This document shows positions 1 to 12,457 of a stretch of 64,000 bases of DNA, one piece after another. This DNA comes from Pedobacter glucosidilyticus DSM 23534. Its GTDB lineage: Bacteria; Bacteroidota; Bacteroidia; Sphingobacteriales; Sphingobacteriaceae. A program made the position numbers and the translations under genes. The notes beneath the pieces are model-generated. The model saw only the letters and a list, made by a program, of their open reading frames with translations. It did no database searches and was not told the DNA's origin. Each line of letters opens with the position of its first letter. Position 1 is the stretch's first letter. Location of the stretch: the NCBI RefSeq assembly GCF_000425145.1, contig NZ_KE384311.1, forward strand, positions 62,001-126,000, given 5' to 3'.

Positions 1-333
1 CGTGAGTACTCTTTAACACCTTTAAGAGAACTTTTACAAAGAAATGCCATTGATATTTGGCAGCCTGATATTTTAAGATTAGGTGGGGTAGAAGCTTGGA
101 GAAATAGTGCTGCACTTGCGGCAAGTTTTAATGTAAGCGTTTTGCCACATTATTATAAAGATTACGATATCCCTTTACTATGTACCATTTCTAATGGGGC
201 TGGCGCCGAGTCTTTCGATTGGATAGACACGCTTATTGATCATCCTTTAGAGATAAAAGACGGCATGGCTACACCGCATAACACACCGGGATGGGGCTTC
301 AAATTTAAAGACGAGTACTTAAGACAGGTATAA
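1..333 (+). CDS. Mandelate racemase/enolase-superfamily enzyme, C-terminal part
   Basis: The frame is open from the first base, so only the last 110 residues are present and the N-terminus lies outside the window. The segment QPDILRLGGVEAW, followed by the HYYKDYDIPLL stretch and the late NTPGWGF, is typical of the end of the barrel domain in sugar-acid dehydratases or dipeptide epimerases of this superfamily. An internal TTG at 142 could be mistaken for a start, but coding continues upstream of it. The metal ligands lie upstream, so the substrate cannot be read. It ends 9 bases before the beta-galactosidase and probably belongs to the same catabolic operon. Confidence 0.8.
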   Translation, partial: REYSLTPLRELLQRNAIDIWQPDILRLGGVEAWRNSAALAASFNVSVLPHYYKDYDIPLLCTISNGAGAESFDWIDTLIDHPLEIKDGMATPHNTPGWGFKFKDEYLRQV

Positions 334-3669
<3,336 letters not shown>

Positions 3670-3698
3670 CTCGTCTTCAAGAAATTTAAGAAATAAAC

Positions 3699-4859
3699 AT
3701 GTCCACAAAGAAAATATTAAAAGGAATAACTTGGAACCATAGCAGAGGCTTTACATCTGTTGTAGCCACAGCCCAACGTTTTACAGAACTTTATCCCGAT
3801 GTAGATATCATTTGGGAAAAACGTTCTTTACAGCAATTTGCAGATATGTCTATCCAACAGCTGGCAGAAAAATACGATTTATTGGTGATAGATCATCCAT
3901 GGGCGGGCTTTGCTGCGGGTACAAAATCTATCCTTCCTTTAGATGATTATTTGCCAGCTGCCTTCATCAAAGACCAAGAGGAAAATTCGGTTGGCCGCTC
4001 TCACGAAAGCTATAATTTTAATGGCAAGCAATGGGCTTTAGCTATAGATGCAGCAACGCCCGTAGCATCAAGCAGACCAGATTTATTAGCGCAGCAAGGT
4101 TTAAGCTTGCCTGAAACTTTTGATGATGTTTTGGCTTTAGCCGATAAAGGTTTGGTAGCTTGTGCACTTATTCCTATTGATGTATTGATGGCTTTTTATG
4201 GTTTTTGTGCAACGCTGGGTGAAAAACCATGCCTACAAGACGATGTTGTAATTAGCGCAGAAACAGGTACTAAGGCTCTACAGTTATTTAAAAGCTTAAG
4301 TGATAGGATAGACCGTTCTTTCTTTGATAAAAACCCTATTCAGGTTTATGAAACCATGGTAAATACCAATCAAATAGCTTATTGTCCTTTTGCTTATGGT
4401 TATTCTAACTATTCAAGAAATGGTTATGCAGCCAACTTACTTCATTTTCATGATACAGTAAATTTAGAAGATTATGGTCATTTAATTACTTCTTTAGGGG
4501 GTACGGGCTTGGCTGTTTCATCATCATCAAAATACATCCATGAAGCGGTTAAATATGCCGAGTTTACAGCTCAACCAAATACACAAGAATTTTTATTTTT
4601 TGATAATGGAGGGCAGCCTGGGCATTTAAAAGCTTGGGAAAGTGAGCATACCAACAATGCATCTCATCAATATTTTAAAAATACCTTGCCAACCTTACAA
4701 AGGGCTTATTTAAGGTCACGTTACCAAGGGCATATGTATTTTCAAGACCATGCCGGTGATATTGTTAGAAATTATTTGTTAAACGGTGGCAATGAAAAAG
4801 CTGTTTTAGATGCTTTAAACGAGTTATATATCCAATCTAAAAATCTAGAGAAGGCTTAA
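3699..4859 (+). CDS. Solute-binding-protein-like protein without signal peptide (SBP-A)
   Basis: 386 residues resembling family 1 extracellular sugar-binding proteins of ABC importers (N-terminal alpha/beta lobe, then a TP-x-x-x-x-x-P-like hinge region, and a late GGQPGH segment). The N-terminus MSTKKILKGITWNHSRG has no hydrophobic run, and an in-frame TAA 12 bases upstream of the ATG rules out a longer secreted form. No permease or ATPase gene is in the neighbourhood. It is one base from the CoA-transferase gene behind it, so the two are almost certainly translated together. I infer a cytosolic role linked to the CoA-transferases, perhaps substrate binding; the true function is unknown. Confidence 0.65.
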   Translation: MSTKKILKGITWNHSRGFTSVVATAQRFTELYPDVDIIWEKRSLQQFADMSIQQLAEKYDLLVIDHPWAGFAAGTKSILPLDDYLPAAFIKDQEENSVGRSHESYNFNGKQWALAIDAATPVASSRPDLLAQQGLSLPETFDDVLALADKGLVACALIPIDVLMAFYGFCATLGEKPCLQDDVVISAETGTKALQLFKSLSDRIDRSFFDKNPIQVYETMVNTNQIAYCPFAYGYSNYSRNGYAANLLHFHDTVNLEDYGHLITSLGGTGLAVSSSSKYIHEAVKYAEFTAQPNTQEFLFFDNGGQPGHLKAWESEHTNNASHQYFKNTLPTLQRAYLRSRYQGHMYFQDHAGDIVRNYLLNGGNEKAVLDALNELYIQSKNLEKA

Positions 4860-4860
4860 T

Positions 4861-6003
4861 ATGAAACCACTAGAAGGCTTATTGGTGTTAGAATTTGCAC
4901 AGTTTATGGCAGCGCCATCGGCTGGTTTAAAACTGGCCGATTTAGGTGCTCGTGTCATCAAAATAGAACGCCCCGTAAAAGGCGAGGCGGGCAGGCAAAT
5001 TGCTATTAAGAATCTATTTATAGATGGTGATAGCTTAGTTTTTCATACCATAAACCGCAATAAAGAGTCTTACGCCGCCGATTTGAAAAATCCTGAAGAT
5101 TTAGAGCGCATCAAAAAGCTTATTCAGCAGGCAGATATCATTACCCATAACTTTCGTCCGGGGGTGATGGAGAAAATAGGTTTAGATTATGAGCAGGTAA
5201 AAAAGCTTAATCCTAAAGTTATCTACGCCATAGTAACGGGTTATGGCAATAAAGGTCCTTGGGCAAACAAACCGGGACAAGATTTATTAATCCAGTCTTT
5301 ATCAGGTTTAACCTGGCTTTCTGGTACAAAACAAAAAGGCCCTGTTCCCTTTGGTTTGGCTGTCGCCGATATGGTTTGTGGTGCTCATTTATGCCAAGGT
5401 ATTTTGGCAGCTTTAATCAGGAGAGCTAAAACCCAAACAGGTGCTTTGGTAGAAGTTAGCCTGATGGAATCTATCCTAGATGTGCAATTTGAAGTTTTAA
5501 CCAGTTATTTAAATGATGGAGGAAAACTCCCTGATAGAAGCTCGGTTAAAGGAAATGGACACGCCTATTTAAGCGCTCCTTACGGGATATACCAAACTGC
5601 CGATAGCTACATTACTTTAGCTATGGGTAATTTATTGCATTTAGGCGAGGTTTTAGGTATAGATTTATCAGCCTACAGCAAAAAAGAAGATTGGTTTACT
5701 AAGCGAGATGAAATCAATACTTTAATAGCCCAGCAGCTCATTAAAAAAGAAACCGATGCTTGGATATTTATCCTTGAAGAGCAAAAAATATGGTGTTCAA
5801 GAGTTTATAATTATCAGGAAATTCTAAACCACGAAGCTTATAAGATTCTGGATATGCAACAGCAGCTTAACCTGCCTGATGGTACACAGCTTACAAGTAC
5901 AAGAAGTCCCATCCAAATCAATCGTCAAAAATTATTTTCAGCAAAAGCAGCTCCTAAAGCTGGTGCGCATACAGTAGCTATAAATCAGGAATTTAACTTA
6001 TGA
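4861..6003 (+). CDS. CaiB/BaiF family CoA-transferase (copy A)
   Basis: 380 residues, typical of class III CoA-transferases, which move CoA between carboxylic acids through an aspartyl-CoA intermediate. Family landmarks are [14 protein letters not shown] near residue 25, [11 protein letters not shown] near 70, [11 protein letters not shown] near 98 and the aspartate in the VADMVCG motif (Asp170), which aligns with the catalytic Asp169 of formyl-CoA transferase. It overlaps the next gene by four bases (ATGA) and by eye is roughly half identical to it, so the pair arose by tandem duplication and may form a heteromer, as in other two-subunit members of the family. The acid substrate is unknown. 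Confidence 0.88.
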   Translation: MKPLEGLLVLEFAQFMAAPSAGLKLADLGARVIKIERPVKGEAGRQIAIKNLFIDGDSLVFHTINRNKESYAADLKNPEDLERIKKLIQQADIITHNFRPGVMEKIGLDYEQVKKLNPKVIYAIVTGYGNKGPWANKPGQDLLIQSLSGLTWLSGTKQKGPVPFGLAVADMVCGAHLCQGILAALIRRAKTQTGALVEVSLMESILDVQFEVLTSYLNDGGKLPDRSSVKGNGHAYLSAPYGIYQTADSYITLAMGNLLHLGEVLGIDLSAYSKKEDWFTKRDEINTLIAQQLIKKETDAWIFILEEQKIWCSRVYNYQEILNHEAYKILDMQQQLNLPDGTQLTSTRSPIQINRQKLFSAKAAPKAGAHTVAINQEFNL

Positions 6004-7145
6004 TGCCTTTAAAAGATTATTTAGTTGTAGACTTTAGTCAGTTTCTTTCTGGTCCGTCAGCAAGTTTGCGCTTGGCCGATTTAGGTGCTCGGGTTATTAA
6101 AATAGAACGACCAGAAACAGGAGATATTTGCAGGCATTTATATACTTCTAACGTTATTTTAAACGGAGAATCTTCTGTTTTTCATGCTATTAACAGAAAC
6201 AAAGAAAGCTTTGCTGTAGATATCAAAGATGAAAAAGACCGCGAGTGGATTTGGAAATTAATACGCAAAGCCGATGTGGTGATGCATAATTTCAGACCTG
6301 GCGTTATGGAAAGACTAGGTTTTGATTATGAAAGCGTAAAAGCTCAAAACCCGCAGGTGGTTTATGGTGAAATATCGGGTTACGGTACCGATGGTATTTG
6401 GAAAGGTAACCCGGGACAAGATTTACTTTTACAATCTTTAAGTGGTTTAACTTGGTTAAGTGGCGATGCTGATGATGGTCCTGTTCCTATGGGTTTATCT
6501 ATCATAGATATGCTGGCGGGGGCAAACTTAGCAAATGGTTTATTGGCTTGTTTGGTAAAGAAGGCTATAAGTGGCTTGGGTGCTTTGGTACAGGTAAGTA
6601 TGCTAGAAACCGCTTTTGATTTCCAGTTTGAAGCTATTACTACTTTTAATAGAGATGGCGGACAGTTACCACAAAGAACAGCTAGTAACAATGCACATGC
6701 TTATTTAGGCGCTCCTTACGGGATATATCAAACCCAAAACGGTTGGTTAGCTTTAGCTATGGGGCAAATACCAGTTTTAGGTAATTTATTAAGCTGCGAT
6801 GCCTTGCTAGCCTATCAAGAAACTGCGGAGGCTTTTGATAAGAGAGATGAAATAAAAGCGGTTTTAGCCTCGCATTTGAAGACAGATACAACAGAAAAAT
6901 GGCTATCTGTACTAGAGCCAGCAGATATTTGGTGTGCCGATGTTTTAACCTGGGATAAGTTAATGGCTCATGATGGTTTTAAAGCTTTAGAGATGCTACA
7001 AGAGGTTACCATGTTAGATGGTTTCTCTTATAAAACCACGCGTTGCCCTATTCGTATTGATGGTCAGCTATTAACATCAGCGAAAGCGTCACCTGCATTA
7101 GGGCAAGATAATGCTAAGATTATAAAAGAGTTATCAAATGAGTAA
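6000..7145 (+). CDS. CaiB/BaiF family CoA-transferase (copy B)
   Basis: 381 residues and a close paralogue of the preceding gene, with the same [33 protein letters not shown] and [17 protein letters not shown] blocks. The catalytic aspartate is kept (Asp170 in SIIDMLAG), so neither copy looks like a dead subunit. Two consecutive ATG codons begin the gene; the first overlaps the stop of copy A. Its own end overlaps the second binding-protein-like gene by eight bases, which points to translational coupling through all four genes. A heterodimeric CoA-transferase or two transferases acting on successive acids are both possible. Confidence 0.87.
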   Translation: MMPLKDYLVVDFSQFLSGPSASLRLADLGARVIKIERPETGDICRHLYTSNVILNGESSVFHAINRNKESFAVDIKDEKDREWIWKLIRKADVVMHNFRPGVMERLGFDYESVKAQNPQVVYGEISGYGTDGIWKGNPGQDLLLQSLSGLTWLSGDADDGPVPMGLSIIDMLAGANLANGLLACLVKKAISGLGALVQVSMLETAFDFQFEAITTFNRDGGQLPQRTASNNAHAYLGAPYGIYQTQNGWLALAMGQIPVLGNLLSCDALLAYQETAEAFDKRDEIKAVLASHLKTDTTEKWLSVLEPADIWCADVLTWDKLMAHDGFKALEMLQEVTMLDGFSYKTTRCPIRIDGQLLTSAKASPALGQDNAKIIKELSNE

Positions 7146-8364
7146 TATAAACAAGTTTAGGTTTGCGGTAAGAAAGTTTGAACCTTTTGAGCGCAGTATG
7201 CAAAAGATTTGGGAAAGCTTTTGCGTAGCAACAGGTTGTAAGCTTGAGGCCGAGTTTATAGCAATGGACTTACCCGAATTGCATCATGAATTAATCACTA
7301 ATGAAGGCTTAAAAAATGGAAACTGGGATGCAGCCCATTTAGTAACCGATTGGTTATTAGAAGCCTATACAGCTAATGCTATAGCAGATATTAAACCTGC
7401 TCTAAATAAGCAAGAGCTTGCCGCCTGGAGTAACTCTTTATTGGATATTCAACAGTTTGATGGTAAATTATTGGGTTTGCCTTTTCATGATGGACCTGAG
7501 TGCTTAATATATCGTAAAGATTTATTTGAATCTCCGCAAGAGCAGCAAAAATTTAAAGACTTGTATGGTAAGGATTTAAAAGTGCCCCTAAGCTGGGATG
7601 ATTTTATAGAAGTAGCGGAGTTTTTCCTAAGACCTGAGGATAGTTTATACGGTACTGTGGTAGCAGCTTTTCCTGATGGACATAATACCGTTTTTGATTT
7701 TTGTTTACAACTATGGAGTCGAGGAGGTGAATTGCTTGACGCAGATGGAAATATCCAAATTAACACTCCAGAAGCTGCTGATGGTTTAATATTTTATAGA
7801 GATTTATTAAATAATCATCAAGCAATACATCCGCAATCAGCGCAATATGAATCTGTACAAGCAGGTGAGGCTTTTGCCCGTGGCGAAGTAGCCATGATGG
7901 TGAATTGGTTTGGTTTTGCGGCTGTTTGTGAAGTTTCAGAAAGCTCAAAGGTTAAAGGTAAGGTTGATGTAGCAGGCTTACCCAAAGCTGGCAACGGAGA
8001 AGCTTGTTCTTTAAATGTTTATTGGATGTATGCCGTTGGTACAGGAAGTAAACACCAAGATATAGCATTGGCTTTTGTGAAGTATGCAACCCAAGCTCAG
8101 CAAGATAAATTACTCACTTTAGAAGGGGGTATTGGCTGTAGAAAATCTACCTGGCAAGATGCTGATGTTAATCGTATCATTCCTTATTATCATAAGTTAG
8201 AAGAGTTGCATAAACATGCTAAAACATTGCCACAAAGCAAACATTGGTCGGCCATTGCAAGCCTTATAGATGAGTTGGTTGTGAAAGCATGTTCAACTAC
8301 TGATGATGTAGGTGATTTGCTAAAAGATGCTCAGTATAAAATAAATAATATCAATACTTTATAG
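7138..8364 (+). CDS. Solute-binding-protein-like protein without signal peptide (SBP-B)
   Basis: 408 residues with a clear family 1 solute-binding-protein layout: residues around 105-125 ([20 protein letters not shown]), a central [14 protein letters not shown] segment, [14 protein letters not shown] near 240 and a late WMYAVG stretch. As with SBP-A there is no signal peptide, and an in-frame TAA at 7123-7125 excludes an upstream start. It overlaps CoA-transferase B by eight bases. It is more canonical than SBP-A but still lacks any transporter partner here. A cytosolic binding or scaffold role is my inference; a miscalled N-terminus is unlikely given the stop codon. Confidence 0.7.
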   Translation: MSNINKFRFAVRKFEPFERSMQKIWESFCVATGCKLEAEFIAMDLPELHHELITNEGLKNGNWDAAHLVTDWLLEAYTANAIADIKPALNKQELAAWSNSLLDIQQFDGKLLGLPFHDGPECLIYRKDLFESPQEQQKFKDLYGKDLKVPLSWDDFIEVAEFFLRPEDSLYGTVVAAFPDGHNTVFDFCLQLWSRGGELLDADGNIQINTPEAADGLIFYRDLLNNHQAIHPQSAQYESVQAGEAFARGEVAMMVNWFGFAAVCEVSESSKVKGKVDVAGLPKAGNGEACSLNVYWMYAVGTGSKHQDIALAFVKYATQAQQDKLLTLEGGIGCRKSTWQDADVNRIIPYYHKLEELHKHAKTLPQSKHWSAIASLIDELVVKACSTTDDVGDLLKDAQYKINNINTL

Positions 8365-8393
8365 TATTTGATTAAATAAAATATTTAATAGAT

Positions 8394-9437
8394 ATGGATA
8401 TTCAATATCATCCTATTTTACCTCAAAAAAAGTTGCCCATTATTATGATTGGTGCAGGCGGAATTGTAAAAGATGCCCATTTACCTGCCTATAAAAAAGC
8501 AGGTTTTGAGGTTGTAGGAATTACCAATCGTACCAGGGAAAGAGCGGTGCAGGTTGCGCAAGATTTTCATCTTCCTAATGTTTATGATTCTGTTGCTGAT
8601 GCAGTAGCTAAAGCGCCTTCAAATGCGGTTTATGATATTACAACCATGCCCGAAAGTTATATCAGTATCTTAGAGCAATTGCCAGACGGTAGCGCTGTTC
8701 TGATACAAAAGCCTATGGGCGATGATATCCAGCAAACACAAGATATCCTAGAAGTTTGTAGAAAGAAGAATTTGGTAGCGGCCATCAACTGTCAGTTGCG
8801 TTTTGCACCTTATGTAAGTGCAGCCAGATATCTTATAGAAAAAGGTTTCTTAGGCGATTTATACGATATGGAGGTAAGGGTAACCGTAGAAACACCTTGG
8901 GAGTTATTTCCGCATGTGATGGTGCATCCACGTTTAGAAATCCAATACCATAGCATTCATTATATAGATTTAATGCGGTCTTTTTTAGGCAATCCTAAAG
9001 GTGTTTTAGCTAAAACTTTAAAACATCCTGCAAAGAAGTTATCCTCATCTCGTTCTACCATTATTTTGGATTATGGCGATACGTTACACTCAGTTATCAA
9101 TACCAACCACGACCATGCTTTTGGCCCACATCATCAAGAAAGTTTTATTAAATGGGAAGGTACTAAAGGAGCTATAAAAGCTAAAATGGGTTTATTAATG
9201 GATTATCCTAATGGTGTACCCGATGTTTTTGAATATTGCTTATTAGAGGACGAAAAAGCACCCGAATGGAAAAGTATCAATTTAGAAGGTTCTTGGTTTC
9301 CCGATGCTTTTATTGGTACCATGTCTAGCCTCATGCGCTATAAAAACGGAGAAACTAAGGTTTTACCCACTAGCGTAGAAGACGTTTTTCAAACCATGAT
9401 GCTGGTAGAGAAAGCTTACGAGGTGAGTTTAAAGTAA
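8394..9437 (+). CDS. Gfo/Idh/MocA family oxidoreductase
   Basis: 347 residues. An N-terminal Rossmann fold starts with IGAGGIVKDAH (residues 19-29), the NAD(P)-binding glycine motif of this family. The usual EKP motif is replaced by QKP at 105-107. The C-terminal alpha/beta domain holds the H-S-I-H-Y-I-D block, which carries the likely catalytic histidine and aspartate. Such enzymes oxidise or reduce a hydroxyl/keto group of sugars, inositols or sugar acids. Position 30 bases after SBP-B puts it in the same catabolic unit; the substrate is not readable from sequence. Confidence 0.85.
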   Translation: MDIQYHPILPQKKLPIIMIGAGGIVKDAHLPAYKKAGFEVVGITNRTRERAVQVAQDFHLPNVYDSVADAVAKAPSNAVYDITTMPESYISILEQLPDGSAVLIQKPMGDDIQQTQDILEVCRKKNLVAAINCQLRFAPYVSAARYLIEKGFLGDLYDMEVRVTVETPWELFPHVMVHPRLEIQYHSIHYIDLMRSFLGNPKGVLAKTLKHPAKKLSSSRSTIILDYGDTLHSVINTNHDHAFGPHHQESFIKWEGTKGAIKAKMGLLMDYPNGVPDVFEYCLLEDEKAPEWKSINLEGSWFPDAFIGTMSSLMRYKNGETKVLPTSVEDVFQTMMLVEKAYEVSLK

Positions 9438-9469
9438 GGAGTCTGTGTACCGTTGACGGATGAACACTG

Positions 9470-9590
9470 TCTAAAGTCCTGAGTGGAGAATAAAAGCCCC
9501 TAATCACCTAAAGCACTTATTGTCTAACAAACTAATAACTAACAAACTAACCAACTAATACCTAACCACCTAACAACTAACCAACTAAAT
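9470..9590. repeat. Low-complexity AACTAAC-type intergenic repeat
   Basis: The spacer in front of the MaoC gene is built from variants of AACTAAC/CCAACTAA/CCTAACCA repeated over about 80 bases (9515-9590) and running right up to the start codon. The words contain stop codons in several frames and encode nothing. A sparser version of the same vocabulary lies at 11395-11478, and a TCAATCA-type version at 50893-51016. Confidence 0.7.
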
Positions 9591-10037
9591 ATGTATTTTA
9601 AGTCGATTTTTTTTGAGGATTACCAATTAGAAGAGAAAAGAGTAACCTTAGGTAGAACCATTACCGAGACAGATTTTGTAGTTCATGCAGGGCATACCGG
9701 AGATTTTTTTCCGCACCATATGGATGCAGAATGGTGTAAGACACAGCCTTTTAAGCAGCGTATTGCGCATGGTTCCATGATATTTAGCATTGGTATTGGC
9801 TTAACAGCTTCGGAAATAAACCCTGAGGCGATGTCTAAAGGTTATGATAGGTTAAGATTTATTAAGCCTGTTTTTATTGGCGATACCATCCATTCAGAAA
9901 TTACCATTTCTGCCAAATCTGATGCTAAAAAGCCCGAATATGGTAACGTTACAGAACATGTAGAGGTTATTAACCAACATGGTGAGGTAGTTTTGGTGTG
10001 TGATCATATCTTATTGGTAAAAAGAAAATCTGTTTGA
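9591..10037 (+). CDS. MaoC-like hydratase/dehydratase
   Basis: 148 residues with a single hot-dog fold. The hydratase-2 motif is present as GDFFPHHMD, giving the expected Asp38 and His43 catalytic pair, followed by [10 protein letters not shown]. The asparagine usually found between them is Phe here. Such proteins add water to, or remove it from, enoyl-CoA esters. In this cluster it would act after the CoA-transferases on a 3-hydroxyacyl- or enoyl-CoA intermediate, an inference from order alone. It ends one base before the transporter start. Confidence 0.85.
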   Translation: MYFKSIFFEDYQLEEKRVTLGRTITETDFVVHAGHTGDFFPHHMDAEWCKTQPFKQRIAHGSMIFSIGIGLTASEINPEAMSKGYDRLRFIKPVFIGDTIHSEITISAKSDAKKPEYGNVTEHVEVINQHGEVVLVCDHILLVKRKSV

Positions 10038-10038
10038 T

Positions 10039-11334
10039 ATGAATACGAACTCAGTAAATCAGCCATCGGTATTAAACCAAAGCAAAGGGTCAAAACAAAA
10101 CTATGTATTGCCTTTTATCTTAATAGTATGTTTGTTTTTTTTATGGGGCATGGCTCATAATTTGGATTCTATCTTGATTCCGCACTTAAAAAAAGCTTGT
10201 CAGCTAAATAACAGACAGTCTACTTTAATAGATACCTCAATTTTCTTAGCTTATTTTTTAATGGCTATTCCCGCCGGAATGATGCTTAGAAAATTTGGCT
10301 ATAAAGCCAGTATGATTATAGGTTTATTGGTATTTGCAATGGGAGCATTTTTGTTTATTCCGGCTGCCAATACGCTATCATACAGTATTTTCTTAATTGC
10401 ATTGTTTATTATTGGTTGCGGTTTAACCGTTTTAGAAACAGCAGCAAACCCTTATGCCACCATCTTAGGTAAGCCAGAGGGGGCAACAACCCGATTAAAC
10501 TTAGCTGCATCATTTAACGGTTTGACAGCTATGGTAGCGCCTATTATTGGCGCAAACTTTATATTATCTGGAAAAGAATATACAGCAGCGCAGCTAGCGG
10601 ATATGCCAGAGAGCGAAAAAATGAGCTATTTATTTTCTGAAGCAGCAGCAGTTAAAACTCCTTATTTGGTATTAGGTATCATCGTAATTCTGGTTGCTGT
10701 TTTGTTTTATTTTATCCATTTCCCAGAAATAAAGCCAAGTAAAGAAGAAAAAGCCAAAACCGGATTTTTTGCAGTCCTAAAACATCGCCATTTAAGATGG
10801 GCGGTTATAGCACAATTCTTTTATGTAGGTGCGCAAGTATGTGTAACCAGCTTTTTTATCAGAATGGCGCAGCAAGGAGCAGGTTTAGATGAAAAATCAG
10901 CAGCTTACTATTTAACCATTTATGGCTTCTTATTTATGGCTGGTAGGTTTGTAGGTACTTTCTTTTTAAAATATACTACACCACGTAAATTATTGTCCTT
11001 ATATGCGGTTTTAGCAGCGCTGATGTGTTTGTTAGCTGTTACTACGCAAGGTATTTTCGTGATTTACGCTTTAGGAATCATTGGTTTTTTAATGTCTATT
11101 ATGTTTCCAACCATTTTTTCTTTAGGTATTACCAATCTTGGAGAAGAAACAAAATCCGGTTCATCTTGGCTTATAATGTCTATTGTTGGTGGTGCTATTT
11201 TACCTTATTTAATGGGTACAGTAATAGATTATAATGGAGATAATATACAAATAGGTTATCTTATTCCTTTCTTTTGCTTTATCATCATCTTATTTTTTGG
11301 ATGGAAGCGAGGCGAAGTGGGCGTTAAAAGTTGA
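10039..11334 (+). CDS. FucP-type sugar MFS transporter
   Basis: 431 residues with about twelve hydrophobic membrane segments. The opening FLWGMAHNLDSILIPHLKK resembles the first helix of the fucose/glucose/galactose proton symporter family, and ETAANPYATILG near residue 135 is a hallmark of the FucP subfamily. It should bring a monosaccharide or sugar acid across the inner membrane. As last gene before a strong terminator it closes the catabolic cluster and is the only recognisable transporter in it, which makes the binding-protein-like genes without ABC partners more puzzling. Confidence 0.88.
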   Translation: MNTNSVNQPSVLNQSKGSKQNYVLPFILIVCLFFLWGMAHNLDSILIPHLKKACQLNNRQSTLIDTSIFLAYFLMAIPAGMMLRKFGYKASMIIGLLVFAMGAFLFIPAANTLSYSIFLIALFIIGCGLTVLETAANPYATILGKPEGATTRLNLAASFNGLTAMVAPIIGANFILSGKEYTAAQLADMPESEKMSYLFSEAAAVKTPYLVLGIIVILVAVLFYFIHFPEIKPSKEEKAKTGFFAVLKHRHLRWAVIAQFFYVGAQVCVTSFFIRMAQQGAGLDEKSAAYYLTIYGFLFMAGRFVGTFFLKYTTPRKLLSLYAVLAALMCLLAVTTQGIFVIYALGIIGFLMSIMFPTIFSLGITNLGEETKSGSSWLIMSIVGGAILPYLMGTVIDYNGDNIQIGYLIPFFCFIIILFFGWKRGEVGVKS

Positions 11335-11346
11335 GAGTTAAAAGTG

Positions 11347-11396
11347 ATGAGTTGTTAGTTTTAAAATCATCGTTAAAACTAACAACTCATTTTTTA
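11347..11396 (+). terminator. Perfect 18-bp hairpin terminator after the sugar transporter
   Basis: Arms at 11347-11364 and 11373-11390 match perfectly over 18 bp with an eight-base loop, and five T residues follow. It lies 12 bases after the transporter stop and marks the end of the catabolic cluster. The arm contains the AACTAACAACT words seen in the nearby intergenic repeats. Confidence 0.85.
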
Positions 11397-11478
11397 TATG
11401 TATCATCCGCTTAGTCACCTAACTCCCCGTAGCTATCCGAACTAATCACCTAAGTATCTAATACCCCAAACCAACTAA
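11395..11478. repeat. Degenerate CTAATCACCTAA-type intergenic sequence
   Basis: Between the terminator and the end of the permease gene the sequence repeats variants of CACCTAA, ACTAATCACCTAA and CCAACTAATTAAC. It is less regular than the block before the MaoC gene but shares its words. No gene is visible in it. Confidence 0.45.
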
Positions 11479-12447
11479 TTAACTACATAATATCACCGCT
11501 AAATAAACAGGCATACCAATGGTAATATTTACAGGGAAGGTTACGGCTAAAGCCATTGGGATGAAAATACCTGGGTTGGCTTTAGGTACAGCAATTTTCA
11601 TGGCAGCTGGTACAGCTATATAAGAAGCACTGGCAGCTAAAACAGCCATAATAAATCTATCACCAGGTTCATGGGTAATGATTCTACTTAAGTAAGCTAC
11701 AATTAATCCGTTTACTAAAGGTGTTACAGTAGCAAAAACCACGGTAAATTTACCGCTGTTTAAGAAATCTTGTAGCTTTTTACCGCTAACAATTCCCATA
11801 TCAAGTAAGAATATTGCTAGAAAACCTTTAAAAATATCGGTAGTAAAAGGTTTAATACCCATAGCTTGCTCATCACTTGCCAAAAGTCCAATGATTAAAC
11901 TTCCTAAAATAAGCAGTACACTACCGTTAGTAAAAGAGTGTTTAATAATTTGGCTAAGGCTTTGTTGTGGTTTCATAGGGTCGTTTTTAGCAAAAATCCT
12001 TATCAAAATAACACCTATAATAATAGCCGGAGCTTCCATAAGCGCCATTACAGCAACCATATGTCCATTAAAGCCTATGTTTTGTATTTCTAAGAAAGAA
12101 ACTGCTGTAACAAAAGTAACAGCACTTACCGATCCGTAAGCAGCAGCAATTGCCCCAGCATTATAAACAGAAAGCTTTTTCTTTAAGATAAAGAAGGTGT
12201 AAAAAGGTATAGCAGTGGCAGTACAAATTCCGAAAATGATAGCGTAAATAATCGACATGGAAAACTCGCTATGCGCTAATTCTTGTCCGCCTTTAAAACC
12301 AATAGAGAATAATAAATAAAGAGAAATAAATTTTGATGTTTGGTCTGGTATGGCTAAATCGCTTTTAAGTCTTACAGCTATTATACCAAGAATAAAAAAT
12401 AAAAGAGCAGGGTTTGTTAAATTGTCAATTAAAAGATGGAAGTCCAT
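11479..12447 (-). CDS. SbtA-like sodium-dependent bicarbonate permease family protein
   Basis: About 322 residues and some ten membrane helices, matching the DUF897/SbtA permease family: DNLTNPALLFFILG at the start, IAAAYGSVSAVTFV around 105, LMEAPAIIIG around 140 and LAASASYIAVPAAMK near 280. In cyanobacteria SbtA imports bicarbonate with sodium; outside them the substrate is unproven. An upstream ATG at 12510 would overlap the neighbouring gene by over 50 bases and adds a charged extension that the family lacks, so the ATG at 12447 is preferred, leaving a ten-base spacer. Confidence 0.8.
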   Translation of the reverse strand: MDFHLLIDNLTNPALLFFILGIIAVRLKSDLAIPDQTSKFISLYLLFSIGFKGGQELAHSEFSMSIIYAIIFGICTATAIPFYTFFILKKKLSVYNAGAIAAAYGSVSAVTFVTAVSFLEIQNIGFNGHMVAVMALMEAPAIIIGVILIRIFAKNDPMKPQQSLSQIIKHSFTNGSVLLILGSLIIGLLASDEQAMGIKPFTTDIFKGFLAIFLLDMGIVSGKKLQDFLNSGKFTVVFATVTPLVNGLIVAYLSRIITHEPGDRFIMAVLAASASYIAVPAAMKIAVPKANPGIFIPMALAVTFPVNITIGMPVYLAVILCS

Positions 12448-12457
12448 TATATGAGGT

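Noticed and set aside
6380-6691. Open frame of 103 codons on the minus strand
   Set aside because: It lies antisense within CoA-transferase B, whose own frame is well supported, and shows no family motif.
7485-7948. Two open frames on the minus strand inside SBP-B
   Set aside because: Antisense shadows of a well-supported gene, with unusual composition.
3699-8364. Complete ABC sugar importer
   Set aside because: No permease or ATPase gene is present and both binding-like proteins lack signal peptides.
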